From Unio delphinus (lineage: Eukaryota > Mollusca > Bivalvia > Unionida > Unionidae), in assembly GCA_029339505.1 (NCBI GenBank), contig JAQISU010000115.1, positions 7,992,001-8,056,000 of the forward strand: 64,000 bases of DNA. The letters are read 5' to 3'. Positions 42,871 through 54,685 of this stretch are shown here, piece after piece. The notes under the pieces were generated by a model. That model searched no databases. It worked only from the letters and a program-made list of their open reading frames with translations, and had not been told where the DNA came from. The position numbers and the translations under genes are program-made. Each line of letters begins with the position of its first letter. Position 1 is the first letter of the stretch.

Positions 42871-44674
42871 CGACCTACTTTCCGCAATATTGCCGAGGTG
42901 AAAACAATCGCTTAGTAACAGTATGGTAGCGTTAGTTATGTTCGATATTACAAGCCGTTTTTGTTTACCTATATTTTGTTTCTTGTTTCTATTTTCTGTT
43001 CAGAAATTTTACATGGTCTTCTGTACATGCAGGATTTAAAACCATATATGTGTGTTTGTCGAATATTTTTTAGACATAATATATTTTAGGTTGATAAGGT
43101 AGGAAATCTAACTCTGGAATTGATACCACCATATAGTGCAGACTACATTCATCATCTGTCCACTTCTCAATACTCATTCACCCCAACAAGTGCGACACAA
43201 CTACACAATCTGATTTATATTTTATATGGTAGAGTACAATACATGGTCAACATCGTTGACCAGATTCTATTACTGTAATAAGATGTTAACCAACAGGGTC
43301 TTGATTATAAATTTGTAGAATACTACAAGTTAGCAGGTCATATCTTTAAAGAAAAGCTGTCAGTTCTTTCGGTAGATGTTGTATTCCAAAGACTCTTTAC
43401 ATAGTTACGAAAATGATATTTTATGTCGGCTTTGTCTTGCCAAGAGAAAAACGGTGTTTTTTTTGTGGGATTTGTTTTGGTATTTCTCCTTTTGCTTGTT
43501 TGGGAATTTTAATGACAATCGACTTAGAAGAAAAAAAGAGAAGCATATTATCCGTATCCAGAATTCACTAAACTTTACCATCAACCTCTCATTTTGCTAG
43601 GCCTACCCCTACTCCTCCGCTAGAATGGGGGGGGGGGGTAAACTTACTCGTGTACCGAAATATTAACGCTTGCAATCATGTTGAAATGCTTTACGAATGA
43701 CCATGTAAATACTCCCATATTTCCTGTCTTTACACATATTAAAAAAAATACTTCAATATTTTTGTTACCTTTACATAAACAAGTCAAACGTACATAGAAA
43801 AATGCAAAGAAGGACAGCAATTTTTTTCCTCTCATTTCAATACAAAATGAATGTAGATTATTTTTTAAACTCGACTCCATCACCTTAGATTCTCCAAACT
43901 CTCAAGAATCTGCTTTTCGACCCTGACAAACTTGCCAAATCAATTTGTTTTTCTGCTTGCCTGTAGACTGGAATTTAACATGCGCCAAAATATTTCTGTA
44001 TAAAATTTTGAATTAGCATATTATGTTGTTAAACTTTCATGGTGATAATTAGAGAATCCCATTTTCTTGCTTCAGCGAAAATTGCGGGTCCAATGCTATC
44101 TTTTACAAAATCTCTTAGCACTAAAAAAAACTTTCAAGTTTTGCGTGCTGTTCATTTTTAAAGTAGTTGGTTTGTTGGTTCGACGGATAGACGGACGAAC
44201 ATACAGACAACCACAGATAGCTAGATAAGAGCTCACTTGATCATGTGTGTGGCAAGAAATCTTTAATTCTAATCATTAATAAATGCTGATACTACTATAT
44301 CTTGCCAGTGTTTCGACCTTCAGTGAGAATAAATTAATGTAGATTATTTTTGAATATACAGTAGGTTTGTGAAATGAACTGATTGTCATACTCTATCATT
44401 GCTTAATTTATCATTCCAATACCACATCCTCATCTAAAAGTAGTCAACATATGACTGTTGAAAAAAAGACTGTTTTCGTTTTTTAAATTTCCGTTTTTAT
44501 GTGTATGTGAATTTAATTAATACCTGCTAATTACGGCAGTATCCTGGTCGTTCTCATGATTAAAGAGATTAAAGAAATTGCACACAGAGTAGTCAATCAT
44601 TTAAAAGAACAATTCAGGGTGGGCAGATATAGTTGGCTCGTATGACATATATTTAGTTTGGAGTTTGCATTATA
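42871..44674. other. No gene seen
   Basis: AT-rich non-coding sequence with a 12-base G run at 43626-43637. No ORF with recognisable features on either strand. Confidence 0.6.
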
Positions 44675-44731
44675 ATGGCAAATATGAACGATGCGGAAGA
44701 TATAAACGACGGAAAAGCTGAGCAGTTAAAG
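44675..44731 (+). CDS. Possible first coding exon of an unrecognised gene
   Basis: ATG at 44675 opens 19 codons (MANMNDAEDINDGKAEQLK) that end precisely at a donor-like AAG|GTATAA. The peptide is charged and could be a soluble N-terminus. No following exon could be matched in the next kilobase, so this is a weak candidate. Confidence 0.22.
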
Positions 44732-45337
44732 GTATAATTTGTAGCTTATTTGTTTATTTTAAACCTATAATAGACACTTGTATATTTATGTAGTTATTGG
44801 CGAGAGAGAAAAGACGTATTTGGTAATTTAGGAAGTTTTTAATTATTTTAGTTTTTCTTTTGCAAATGATGGTTTGTGCAAACACCAACACTGCAAATCT
44901 TAAAATATGTAAATGTTCCCCACAAGGCATACTATTCATATCATAATTCATAAGAGGTAAAAAAAAAACACTAATTTAAATTATAAAGCAACACAGATTA
45001 AGAATTAATTAGTCAGAAATAACTATTTTCATTTCATCAAAGAGAAAATATAATCTAATAACCATGAGTGAATAGATCGTTATTTTTCAACATGTGGCAA
45101 CAATTCGTACTGACTCAGCCGGAAACTTCATCACCAACACCGTTTAAATTAACGGTCCCCTCGTAACCGTTCATGTTGCTGAATTCACATTTAACATGAC
45201 GAAAAATACTGTTAAAGTCCCTGCATTTATGTATTATATTGTCATGGAGCAAGTTCATATTGGTAGTGAATGATTTTTAAAACTCTGGGGAGAAAAAGTG
45301 GCGAGAATTGGTCTTCAACCAGTAGCTCCAGACGGGG
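44732..45337. other. No gene seen
   Basis: AT-rich sequence without recognisable coding content. Confidence 0.55.
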
Positions 45338-46089
45338 CCTACTAAATACTTCTAAGCCTTACAAACCCAAACAAAGCCTGACAAAGCCATGGAAAGTCAA
45401 ATATAAAATGCGTATTTATAATGTTAATTATATTGATGAATACATTAACAATGCAGAAAGACTTGTTTTCAAAATATTTATGCAAAATTTAATGATCGAA
45501 AATTGCTCAACTGATTACAAATTCGAATCAAATAATGACAAAATAATAACAAAGTATGACAAAATTATACCTAAACTGTTTATTACTGTATAAATTATTC
45601 ATTGAACTTAATGAAAGAGAGTCCAATCTCAGCACATATTTATTAACACAACATTACAAAACAACAGACCACAGAAATTATCAGATAATTTCTTTGTAAT
45701 CGATTTCAGATTTATATCAAATATGGCATGTCTTAACTAAAAATTTTATATATATGTATGTACATAGATTATTTTTTAAAGTCTTGGTAAGCACAGGTTT
45801 GCATATTATAACATATATTAGAATGTTGAATATTCTTTCCATAATCAGTCGAAAGAACAGTTTATAAAATTATAACTAACCATTTCAACATAATATTGTC
45901 ATAGTTTATCAATAATTTATGATTGTTTTAAATTTTTGCACAATTTTCGGTCATTTTAATCTGCAATAATATGTTGAAAATTAGTCTTTCTGCTAAGTTG
46001 ATTGCTTAATCAATATAATCAATAATACATACACTCTTTTTTTAATCTGACTTTGTTGGGCTTTGTCAGGCTTAGCAGTATTTAGTAGG
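45338..46089. mobile_element. Short TIR element, about 750 bp
   Basis: Inverted ends: CCTACTAAATACT-CTAAGCCT (45338 onward) and the complement (46060-46089), with about 38 of 45 matching including acaaagcc blocks. The inside is AT-rich with a non-credible ORF (45270-45593 region). Confidence 0.7.
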
Positions 46090-46451
46090 ACCTGCCTCAT
46101 ACTTTAGTTCATAATCATCTAACATCTGCATTTCCTTGCAGGGATCAACTACACAATATTTATTGTTTATTACACACATAAACATGCATGCATGATGTGT
46201 GTGTGTGAGAGAGAGCGAGAGTTCTTGTGCGTCCAGGGATGGTCCTGGCTTTTAAAAAGCTGTCGCCAAAAAAATCGCCAACATCAATATTTTGTCGCCA
46301 ATTTTCAAAAAGTGTCGCCATAACAAGTAGTGTACATTTTTCCAAGTGTTAATTTAGTCTATTAATGTAAAAGGCAATGAAAATGACAAAAGATGGATTA
46401 ATTAAATGAATACTTTAATTACAACAAGCATTAACAAAATGTTACAAAGTG

Positions 46452-48122
46452 TTACGTGAAGATCCGTCGCGATTTTACGGCTGCCCACTTGCTGAATGCA
46501 GTTTCAAAGTCAAAATTTTCATATCGGTACACGCTGATTCCCATTAAATTCTCGAGAGATGAGATGCCGAGTTTATTTCTGATGTCAGTTTTTATGGGGT
46601 TCATCTTACTGAATCCTCGTTCAAAATAAGTCAACAGTGCTGACAGGTGACACCAGTAGTCTCTCAGCAGCCGCAGATGCGCAAGGGTATATTGTCCTGG
46701 ATCTCACTGCCAACTGAATCAAATCCTTAACACCTCTATACACCTTACCATTCCTGAGAACTTGAACCCTAGCATAAGCCACAAAGCCAGCCAAGTCCTG
46801 ACTAACCTCTGACTGCTTACCTAACCCACAAGTAGACAAGTAATCTGAAACAATGCTTGAAACCTCTGAAAGAATGGAACTGATAGCCTGTGAACTATAC
46901 AAATAGGGATCAAACAACTTGGTTAGAGCACTCAAAACTATGGAATCACCCTCCTCCGTGAACCTTGCTTTTAGATTATCTATAACAATATCTATAAATT
47001 TGGCACAAGACAATGCAACCTCTGACCTTTGCTTAGCATTATCACTAATTGTATGGCCTTTGTACTCAAAAGTACATAAACCTGATGAATCTAAACTTGG
47101 TTCTGCTGGAATCTCAGAAAGAAACCTAGAAACGTTACTACCAGACTCTAACCTCAGATTTTCAAGAAGCTCAACAGTGGAGTGGAGAAGGGGATTAACC
47201 TCGGTAAAGTCAATATCAGATCTCTGATAAGCTTGACACAGAACTGCCACAGGCCTGAGAATGTCAGCCATATAGTGTGCTGTATAAACAAATTTGAAAC
47301 AAGCAATGGGCTTATACATTGCAAGAGCCTTTGCAGAGTTGTCTTCCAAGAAGAGACTAACTAGAGCTTGAAAATTATCAACAACTGCCTGTACACTACC
47401 TTCAAAACTCAGCCACCTTGTGTGGAATACCTGATGCAAGCGAGTGTGAGAAGACTCTAACACTGACTGAATTGCCTCAAGTCTGCACATATTACGAGGG
47501 GAATAGGCAAAATACTTGTACATATTATTCAGTATATCTTGAAACTTAACCAAGTATCTAACCTCGTCAGTTGCAGCACCTGTACCCAGAGCTAACCGAT
47601 GTGCAATGCAGTGAGTTGCAAGCAAACCTTTAGTAACCTCCTTCAACCTGGTAACAACACCACTCTTGCAACCCAACATGACTGCAGCACCATCCGTTGA
47701 TACACCAATCAGATTGTCCAGACTAAAACCAAATGACTGAATTAAACCTAACAACGCTGAATATATAGATTCTGCATTTGCGGTTTGAAGCTGACGAATA
47801 CCTAGAAATTGAGTCACTGGTTGAACACTGCCAGACAAATTAGTTAGGTACCTAACATAAACAATCAAATTCTGATGTACTGAAACATCTGTGCTCTCGT
47901 CAAGCATGATGCTGTAAACAAGAGATTCCTTGACCTCGGTAGCCATCTCATCAACTATTACATCAGCCAACGACTGCTGAAACTCACTGGTGCTTCCGTG
48001 ACCGTCATACGATGTGTGCTTATCTACTTTGAGGTCTGAGAGTTGGGTGGCGCCCTGAAATAGAAATAATCATTAATTTTGTATGCCATAAATATTTCAT
48101 TTATTATTATACATGTTCTGAC

Positions 48123-48195
<73 letters not shown>

Positions 48196-49397
48196 CAAAA
48201 AGTGGTATTTATACAACAATCACGGTGTACTACAGTAATATCACATTGAATATATTAAGGTTATACATGTGTTTTTTCCTTATGTTACTGTCATTTAAAT
48301 ACATAGAATATTACTGTTAACAAGCTATAATATAATATTCTCAATACCTGTGTGATACACAACTGGTGCAGCTTTGGGACAATTGTATTAGCCAGGATGT
48401 AGTAAGCCGCAAAGAAAGTGTTCCGCATAGCACTAATAATAGCAATTTTGCTTTTGCTAATGGCAGTGATCTTCGCTGCTTCCATGGTGCTGGCATCCCG
48501 CATCACCGTTTGTGCACATGTATGACTGTTGTTACCTGAAGAAGAAAAAAATGCATAATCAACTTTAGTTAACATTTTAATAACAATAAAACCCTATGAT
48601 CGTACATTGTAATATAAGATAATTGACGTATAATGCTGCGTCGATTGCATGTATTCCATAATTAAATGCAAACCCCCCCCCCCCTCCCCGTTCTTTATGG
48701 CTAGCTTCCCAGAGCTTGTAGTGAATTGCTTCCTAAATCCCAAGAATGATCACTGAATGCTGTATAAAGTTTCTCAACAAGCAAAATAGGATCTCTATTC
48801 CCACGAATGAAACTTACACGAGTTAACAACTGGCAATATTGGACCGTATATATAAGCATAAATTCACACCCAATTTATGGATTCTTTCACTCCTGTATTT
48901 TGAGAAATAAATAATTATTTTTAATTATGCAAACTTGATTTTTTTTTTTGCTATTTCTTGTTGTGGAGTTTAAGTCTCTGTGGGATTGAAGGCAAAAGGA
49001 AAAGATCAATGAGTAAAATGCAAAAATATTACTTACCCCGCCTGGATTCATGTTTGGTGACGCACTCCTTCTTCAAAATATCACAGCCAGTTGTAAATGA
49101 ATTTACAAACTTTGCCTTGATACATACATCACAGAACATCTGTTTTAACTTTGGATCATATCTGAGCCACGGACGCCCAAGTTTCCAACTGTCTTGAAAT
49201 TTTCGGGACTTGTTGCCCCGTTCATCGTAATGTGGTGTTGCACTTGAAGCGCTACATGTAGATGGTGTTGGACTGCAAGGTTCATCGGGTTCAGTGATTG
49301 TTTTGTCTGATGAATTTGCACTAAATCCAAACGCTGTTAATTTTTGTAACTTAGGATGAGATAATGAAATCGCAACGTCTAACTTGCGTTTGCTCAT
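46452..49397 (-). CDS. hAT-family transposase, three exons, C-terminal frameshift
   Basis: Cut-and-paste transposase. Exon 1 is 49037-49397 (ATG 49397) and has a TTF/BED-type zinc region, WLRYDPKLKQMFCDVCIKA then a His in TKHES; it ends at the donor CGGG|GTAAGT. Exon 2 is 48348-48535 with acceptor TTCTTCAG and donor CAG|GTATTG. Exon 3 starts at 48054 after TATTTCAG. Phases agree at both joins. Exon 3 shows the hAT catalytic region: SIMLDESTDVS, GVSTDGAAVMLG, CIAHRLALG and FHTRWLSFEGS, then the dimerisation domain. The frame ends at 46621 after LLVSPVSTVDLF; the neighbouring frame continues ERGFSKMNPIKTDIRNKLG to 46452, so one extra base in the T4 run at about 46625-46629 breaks the last 55 residues. 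Apart from that the gene is intact. Confidence 0.85.
48127..48191. repeat. (TA)n microsatellite
   Basis: About 32 TA units in the hAT second intron. Confidence 0.97.
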
Positions 49398-49961
49398 GAT
49401 AATGTTGCACTGGCGAAGATATAATTATAATTTAGATTTTTTTCCATTTGCTCTCTATTTATACACCGTAGTCGGTACTTCAAAGGTTATCAGTTTTCTA
49501 TGAAGGTTCAGAAAAACTATTGCATTGGTATATGTAAAAAAACAACAGAAGGATTAGCCATTCAATTAAATTGTTTCTGTTCTATTCGCGTCTTCAGAAG
49601 TCGGTCAGTTGTAGGTATAGTACGGTAGCATGATTGACTGTATCACAGCATACAGTACTCAGCCCAGATGTCGGCATAAGCAGATTATGATGTAACAATG
49701 CACTGTAAAGATGGGATGATCAATACGAACAAAGGATCGCTTGTGTAACAAATTAATTCCAATGCATTGCTTAGTCAAGTTTGTGGCTTCCTTTCGTTCT
49801 CCCATTTAATTTATTCAGTCCAAATCCATGATTGTATGTACAAATTAAATAACCCAAAAGTCTGTCGCCAAAAAATCGCCAGATGGGATATTTTTGTCGC
49901 CAATAAGGGAAAAAAATCGCAATTTGCGACATTGGCGAAGCCCAGCGCGATCCCTGGCGTC

Positions 49962-50875
49962 GGTGGTTCTCTCCGTGGGTTTTCCTGGGTTCTTCCTCTG
50001 TGTTGCCAGGTACATTTTTCAATTCCCGTCCGTGTACTTTTAAAAAGTAGCCCCCAAACCGCCCAATTTATATATTAGAATCTGAAGAGCAAATAAGAAC
50101 CAAATACCATATATTTAACAATATTGTAACACTGATAAAGTGATAATATTGCCTCCGCCCTACAGGCACCAGCATAGATATGCTATTGATATGCTAGCTT
50201 AATTGAAATTTGAAATTAGAAGCGTGCTTCGTTCTTCATTTTCCAGAATTTCAAGAAAAATTAACTATGTGAGATACATCTATGGAGAAACATCCAGAAT
50301 AATGGATTCATTAATATTTTAAAATATTATAGTCACTAGCGCCAATTTGAAATTGAATGCGGAGAATTTAATAGCAATTTGATGTAGCCCAAATTACAGC
50401 AACACAAATCAGAAACCAGCAAGCCGCAGTGTAAAAAAAAATTAAAACGCAAACAAATTTAAAAAGGATCCTAATTGGGTGGAAAAACTGCCTATCTGGC
50501 AACTCTGTTCTTCCTCCACCAAAAACACTGGCCGCCATGTATAGCCAGCCTATCATGTGCTGAAAAATGGTGTTAAACCCTACAACAACAACTGCATTTT
50601 TGAGCGGCACTATTTAAATCGGTGATTCGCTCAGTTACTAGAAACACCGAAAATACACTGAAGACAAACGAAATACACAGACATACATACCAAAATATAC
50701 ATGTATTTACATGTTCTCTTTGTATATATCAATTTTCACTCACATTATTTTTTTTTTTGTTTGAATAATAATATAAACAGACATAATTTTTCTGTTTTTA
50801 AAATGGAATTCCTGTTTTCATCAGACTTGAATTTTCGATTTTTCTTAAAATACTCCATATTTTAAAAATAATGTC

Positions 50876-50907
<32 letters not shown>

Positions 50908-52108
50908 CCGGTTTTTAACCGTCTTTTTTCAGTCCCATTCCACAACAACCCTTGTCACGTGTTCGCTCCATATATTAGTTAGTCCGTGATTCTCGTGAAG
51001 AGTATTCTGATTGGTCAAAAGTTTATATTCATCCAATGAATCATAGTGTTAAGGAAACTGATGGCAATGGTAAGAAGAAGCGTGTTTGCAATAAATGGCA
51101 CCTTAGTTGGCTGGTCTCAAAAGCAGTTGTCAAAATAAAAAAAGGGCTTAGAGACCAACTAGCTGGTCTGTGTTCACCCATGTCTTTTACGTAACAGGTA
51201 TGCACCCATCCACTGTAAAACAGATTATATGCTTCAAGAGATTTATAAGCCATAAAGTTTTCACGAGCATATAAGTCCAGGAGAGTCAATTAAATATACG
51301 TAGATTTGTCCAAATTGTAATTCTGGCTACCTGGTAATATCATCCACCCACCCCTCTCCTTTCAGCAATGGATCGTCCAGCTTTGTAAGTCCTATCTGAT
51401 GCAGTTTGTGCTCGTATCTACTTTTCTCTGTATTAGGAAGGTTACTGAAATATTCACTCATGATTTGGCAACACATAATTTCAGTAAATGGTGTACAGAT
51501 GTCAAACCTTTACGTCTTTGTCAGAAACTTTCTACATGAACATTGACACTATTAGACGACTGCTTAAAAGTTGCCCTATGTTGATTGCGCATGCGTTAAA
51601 TATTGGCTGGGGAAAACCCTTATTCAACTTCCGGAAAAAGGTATATATGAATTATTTACTTTTTCCTATTTATATCACAATTCCTGTAATGATGTCACAT
51701 GGTCGTACTTGATTGGACAGACCTGATTTGCTAACACTATTTGGCACGTATATTGGTTATGATGATATGACAGTTGATTGTAAGGGTGCTAAAAAAAAAA
51801 AGTATTTTTGGAAATATGTTCCAAATTAAGCAATTTACCAAATAAAGATTGTTTCTTAACTTGAATACATAAGAAATGAGATCAAAGGGAGAACGATAAA
51901 TGTATGTGCAGTGCAGTCAATTAGAACATATTAAGTGACTTGAAACAAAAAGAATTCAGCCGACTTACACTGTCCGTTCTGGAGATTACATTCATTCCGG
52001 AACGATCAGTCGTTATCATACTAGCAAACTTCGGAATGGCGCTTGTACTTAATTCAGCCTCGTGCTAAAAATAAACCATGATGTCATAGCCCCAGGCTGC
52101 AGCCATAT
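49962..52108. other. No gene seen; contains a 28-base C run
   Basis: No supported gene. A homopolymer of 28 C lies at 50883-50910, likely length-polymorphic or an assembly weak point. An NRF1-like TGCGCATGCG occurs at 51586-51595 without an attached ORF. Confidence 0.6.
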
Positions 52109-52219
52109 TGTTTTCGGACAAAGCCGCCTGCGACGCTTAGTAACACTGATGCTAGCAGCATTTTTGAAAGTTATAAACAAGCTATATATACTTCTGGAAA
52201 CGTAATTTTTTTTGAAAAT

Positions 52220-52452
52220 ATGGTGACCACTAAGCATTGCTGCTATGGCTCATGTACAAGTGATTCGAGATACCAGAAAGATGGTGTTTGGTTCATTGGA
52301 TTTGGAAACGGTTGCTATGGGTACATCACTGTGGCTGACGTGATTTTACCATAAAAAATGTGACGAAGGATACATATATATGTACTTTGCACTTTGTTGG
52401 TGGAAATGGACCTACCAAGGCACATCCAGATCCAGTTAAACCGGGAATCGTA
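52220..52452 (+). pseudogene. THAP zinc-finger exon of the DDE transposase, broken
   Basis: ATG 52220 opens KHCCYGSCTSDSRYQKDGVW, the C-x4-C start of a THAP finger. A later frame gives KDTYICTLHFVGGNGPT, the C-x2-H end of the same finger, up to the donor GTA|GTATGT at 52453. Between them a one-base shift near 52300 and a TGA at 52336-52338 destroy the reading. The phase at the donor matches the downstream exon. The finger would bind the transposon ends. Confidence 0.7.
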
Positions 52453-52949
52453 GTATGTATTTTTTCTTTTCTTTCTATCTTTGTAATTTCGCATACAGAG
52501 GTTCATCATCAGAGGAATCGTCAGTTTCTTTAAGTCGAACAACCTGGATGCCATCAGTAATAATAATAATAAATTGTTAACTTTTTTGAAAACAGCTACA
52601 AATAAGCTACTAAAACAACAATGCAAATAGTAGGGGGTATACATCTACTGTTTTTTTTAAAAAAAAATATCAATATATGTTATCATGCATTAATATTTAA
52701 TTGTTACCTTATTTTTACAAATTATTTCATTAAATGTTGACATGTGAGAAAAGACAAACAAACATTTGGTTCAGCATTCACTGACTAGAAAAAAATGTGA
52801 AGACACAAATGTTATTTTTAACTTTACAAAGCTTGACCACACTTGACAGTTTTACCATGCACAGAATACATCTATTTACAAATTTATGGAATACCAAGAA
52901 GAGTATCAGTGTTAATTAGTTTTTTTCTTTTTTACTCTTTGTCATTCAG

Positions 52950-54278
52950 ATACAGCAAAAGAGAAAGCCACCAAAGAGTCGTGTGAAACTCACATCAAAA
53001 CGATTAAAAGAATACATTTCCTTGAACAGTGTATTAAAGAATGGTGAAGAAGGTGCAAGCACATATATGTATGGTGTAAGAAGTGGAAATGATTTTTCAT
53101 GCCAGAAAACTGTAGAAGTACAAAATGTTGAGGTTACAGTCAAACCTTTGGTACACGAAGCATCAACACAGACCAGTATATATGTGGCATCTGAAACACT
53201 GCAGCTGAGTGTCCAGAACAAGATTCTTGATAATGATTTGAAAGTGACACGAAGTGAACTTGACCTGATTAAGTCACCACCTAAAGGACATGAACCAAAT
53301 GCCAGGAACAAAAATAAATTACCTGAAGGAAGAGTAAAACGTCATGAAGTATTTTCCATAGACAAAGTGAGAGTTGATGACAGTATGTTTCGTTTTTATA
53401 CTGGCTTGACATATAAAATGTTTCAAAGCCTTTGGCAGTTTCTTGGTGCTTCTGCTTTGAAACTAAATTATTGGAACTTAGCTGTTTCAGACCCAGAGAA
53501 AGCACCAAGTAAACGACGTGGGAGAAAGAGAATAATTAGTCCCATAAATGAACTGTTTCTCACTTTGATCAGACTTAGGCATGGCCTGCTAAATATAGAT
53601 CTTTCATACCGCTTTGGTATAAGCACCAGGCAAGTGTCCACAATTGTGCTCACATGGACTCAGTTCTTATATCAAAGTTTCAAGCCATTGAAGAGGACAA
53701 TGTTTGCAAGCAGACATTTAATCAGAAAACATTTACCAAAGAGCTTTAAGAAATATAAGAATATTAGATGCATTATTGATTGTACAGAAGTACATGTACA
53801 GCAACCAGGAAATTTTCAATCACAGGGAAACATGTATTCTGCAAATAAAGGTCATACAACATTCAAATTTCTGGTGGCAGCTGCCCCAAATGGTGCCATT
53901 ATGTTTATATCAGATGCTTTTGAAGGAAGCATTTCTGATAAGGAAATAGTAGTACAGTCTGGACTGTTAGACATGCTTGAGCCAGGTGATAAAATAATGG
54001 CTGATTGTGGATTTTTGATTAAAGACATCCTAAATGAAAAACAGGTCTCCCAAATAATCCCACCATTTCTAGGAAGTAGGATGAAACTGACTCCTCAGGG
54101 AGAATCACTAACTAAAGATATTGCCAAACATAGGATACATGTCGAACGATCCATTGAGAGAATTAAGAAATTTAGAATGTTACAGAAAGTAATCCCACTC
54201 AGTATTCAGCCTGTCTTTTCTCAATGTGTATTTATTATAGGTTGCTTAGTCAATTTTCAAAATCCTCTTGTACAGTAA
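52950..54278 (+). CDS. DDE_Tnp_4-type transposase, catalytic exon
   Basis: Main exon, open from the acceptor TTGTCATTCAG at 52949 to the stop at 54278 (442 codons). It has no ATG at its beginning, which fits an internal/terminal exon after the THAP exon. A basic helix-turn-helix region follows DDSMFRFYTGLTYKMFQSLW, then RFGISTRQVSTIVLTW. The catalytic triad is visible: Asp in CIIDCTEVHVQQP (codon 53778), Asp in IMADCGFLI (codon 54003) and Glu in HRIHVERSIERIK (codon 54144). This is the IS4EU/ISL2EU or Harbinger-related DDE_4 family. The exon is intact although its partner exon is damaged, so a non-transposon use or very recent loss is possible. Confidence 0.8.
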   Translation: MQQKRKPPKSRVKLTSKRLKEYISLNSVLKNGEEGASTYMYGVRSGNDFSCQKTVEVQNVEVTVKPLVHEASTQTSIYVASETLQLSVQNKILDNDLKVTRSELDLIKSPPKGHEPNARNKNKLPEGRVKRHEVFSIDKVRVDDSMFRFYTGLTYKMFQSLWQFLGASALKLNYWNLAVSDPEKAPSKRRGRKRIISPINELFLTLIRLRHGLLNIDLSYRFGISTRQVSTIVLTWTQFLYQSFKPLKRTMFASRHLIRKHLPKSFKKYKNIRCIIDCTEVHVQQPGNFQSQGNMYSANKGHTTFKFLVAAAPNGAIMFISDAFEGSISDKEIVVQSGLLDMLEPGDKIMADCGFLIKDILNEKQVSQIIPPFLGSRMKLTPQGESLTKDIAKHRIHVERSIERIKKFRMLQKVIPLSIQPVFSQCVFIIGCLVNFQNPLVQ

Positions 54279-54685
54279 TTACATTCTAAGAAGTTTGTAT
54301 TATTCTGAAATTTAACATACATATTCAGACAATAGAATTATTTTGACATGTACTTCCCTTTTGTATGTAAACTGTTATTTTAAGGCTAGCTGTCATCGTT
54401 AGAAACAGCTGTTTTTGTATTACTGTTTCTATCAGTACCGGTACATTCAGACAATTATAATGCCAGACAACAATTACCAGTATGTATTTTTTTTAATGAT
54501 GAAAATGTGTTATGCACATAGCATAAATATATGGCATGAAAATAAACATAAATTTTCTCTCATTTTTTAACACTGATACCCATGTAGACATGACACTCAG
54601 AAAAAATGTAATGAAATCACTAATGCATATTACCAGTACAACATGCATTGATATATTTCTTGAATAAATATGCCAAGTTTGTAGA

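Larger units (their letters stand above)
46234..49956 (-). mobile_element. Complete hAT transposon, 3.7 kb
   Basis: Terminal inverted repeats CAGGGATGGTCCTGG (46234-46248) and, at the right end in complement, CAGGGATCGCGCTGG (ending 49956) match at 12 of 15 bases. The 5-bp direct repeat GCGTC flanks them (46229-46233 and 49957-49961), the target size of the hAT5-type branch. Both ends also carry repeated GTCGCCA/TCGCCA subterminal motifs (46262-46320 and 49863-49905). The only gene is the three-exon transposase on the minus strand. A TA microsatellite (48127-48191) grew in intron 2. Confidence 0.88.

Noticed and set aside
45270..45593. 107-codon ORF near the 45338 TIR element
   Set aside because: Crosses the terminal repeat boundary and is Asn/Lys-rich as expected of AT-rich DNA.
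50883..50910. Poly-C run as a telomere-like or G-quadruplex element
   Set aside because: A pure homopolymer without periodic G/C blocks; most simply a slippage product or assembly artefact.
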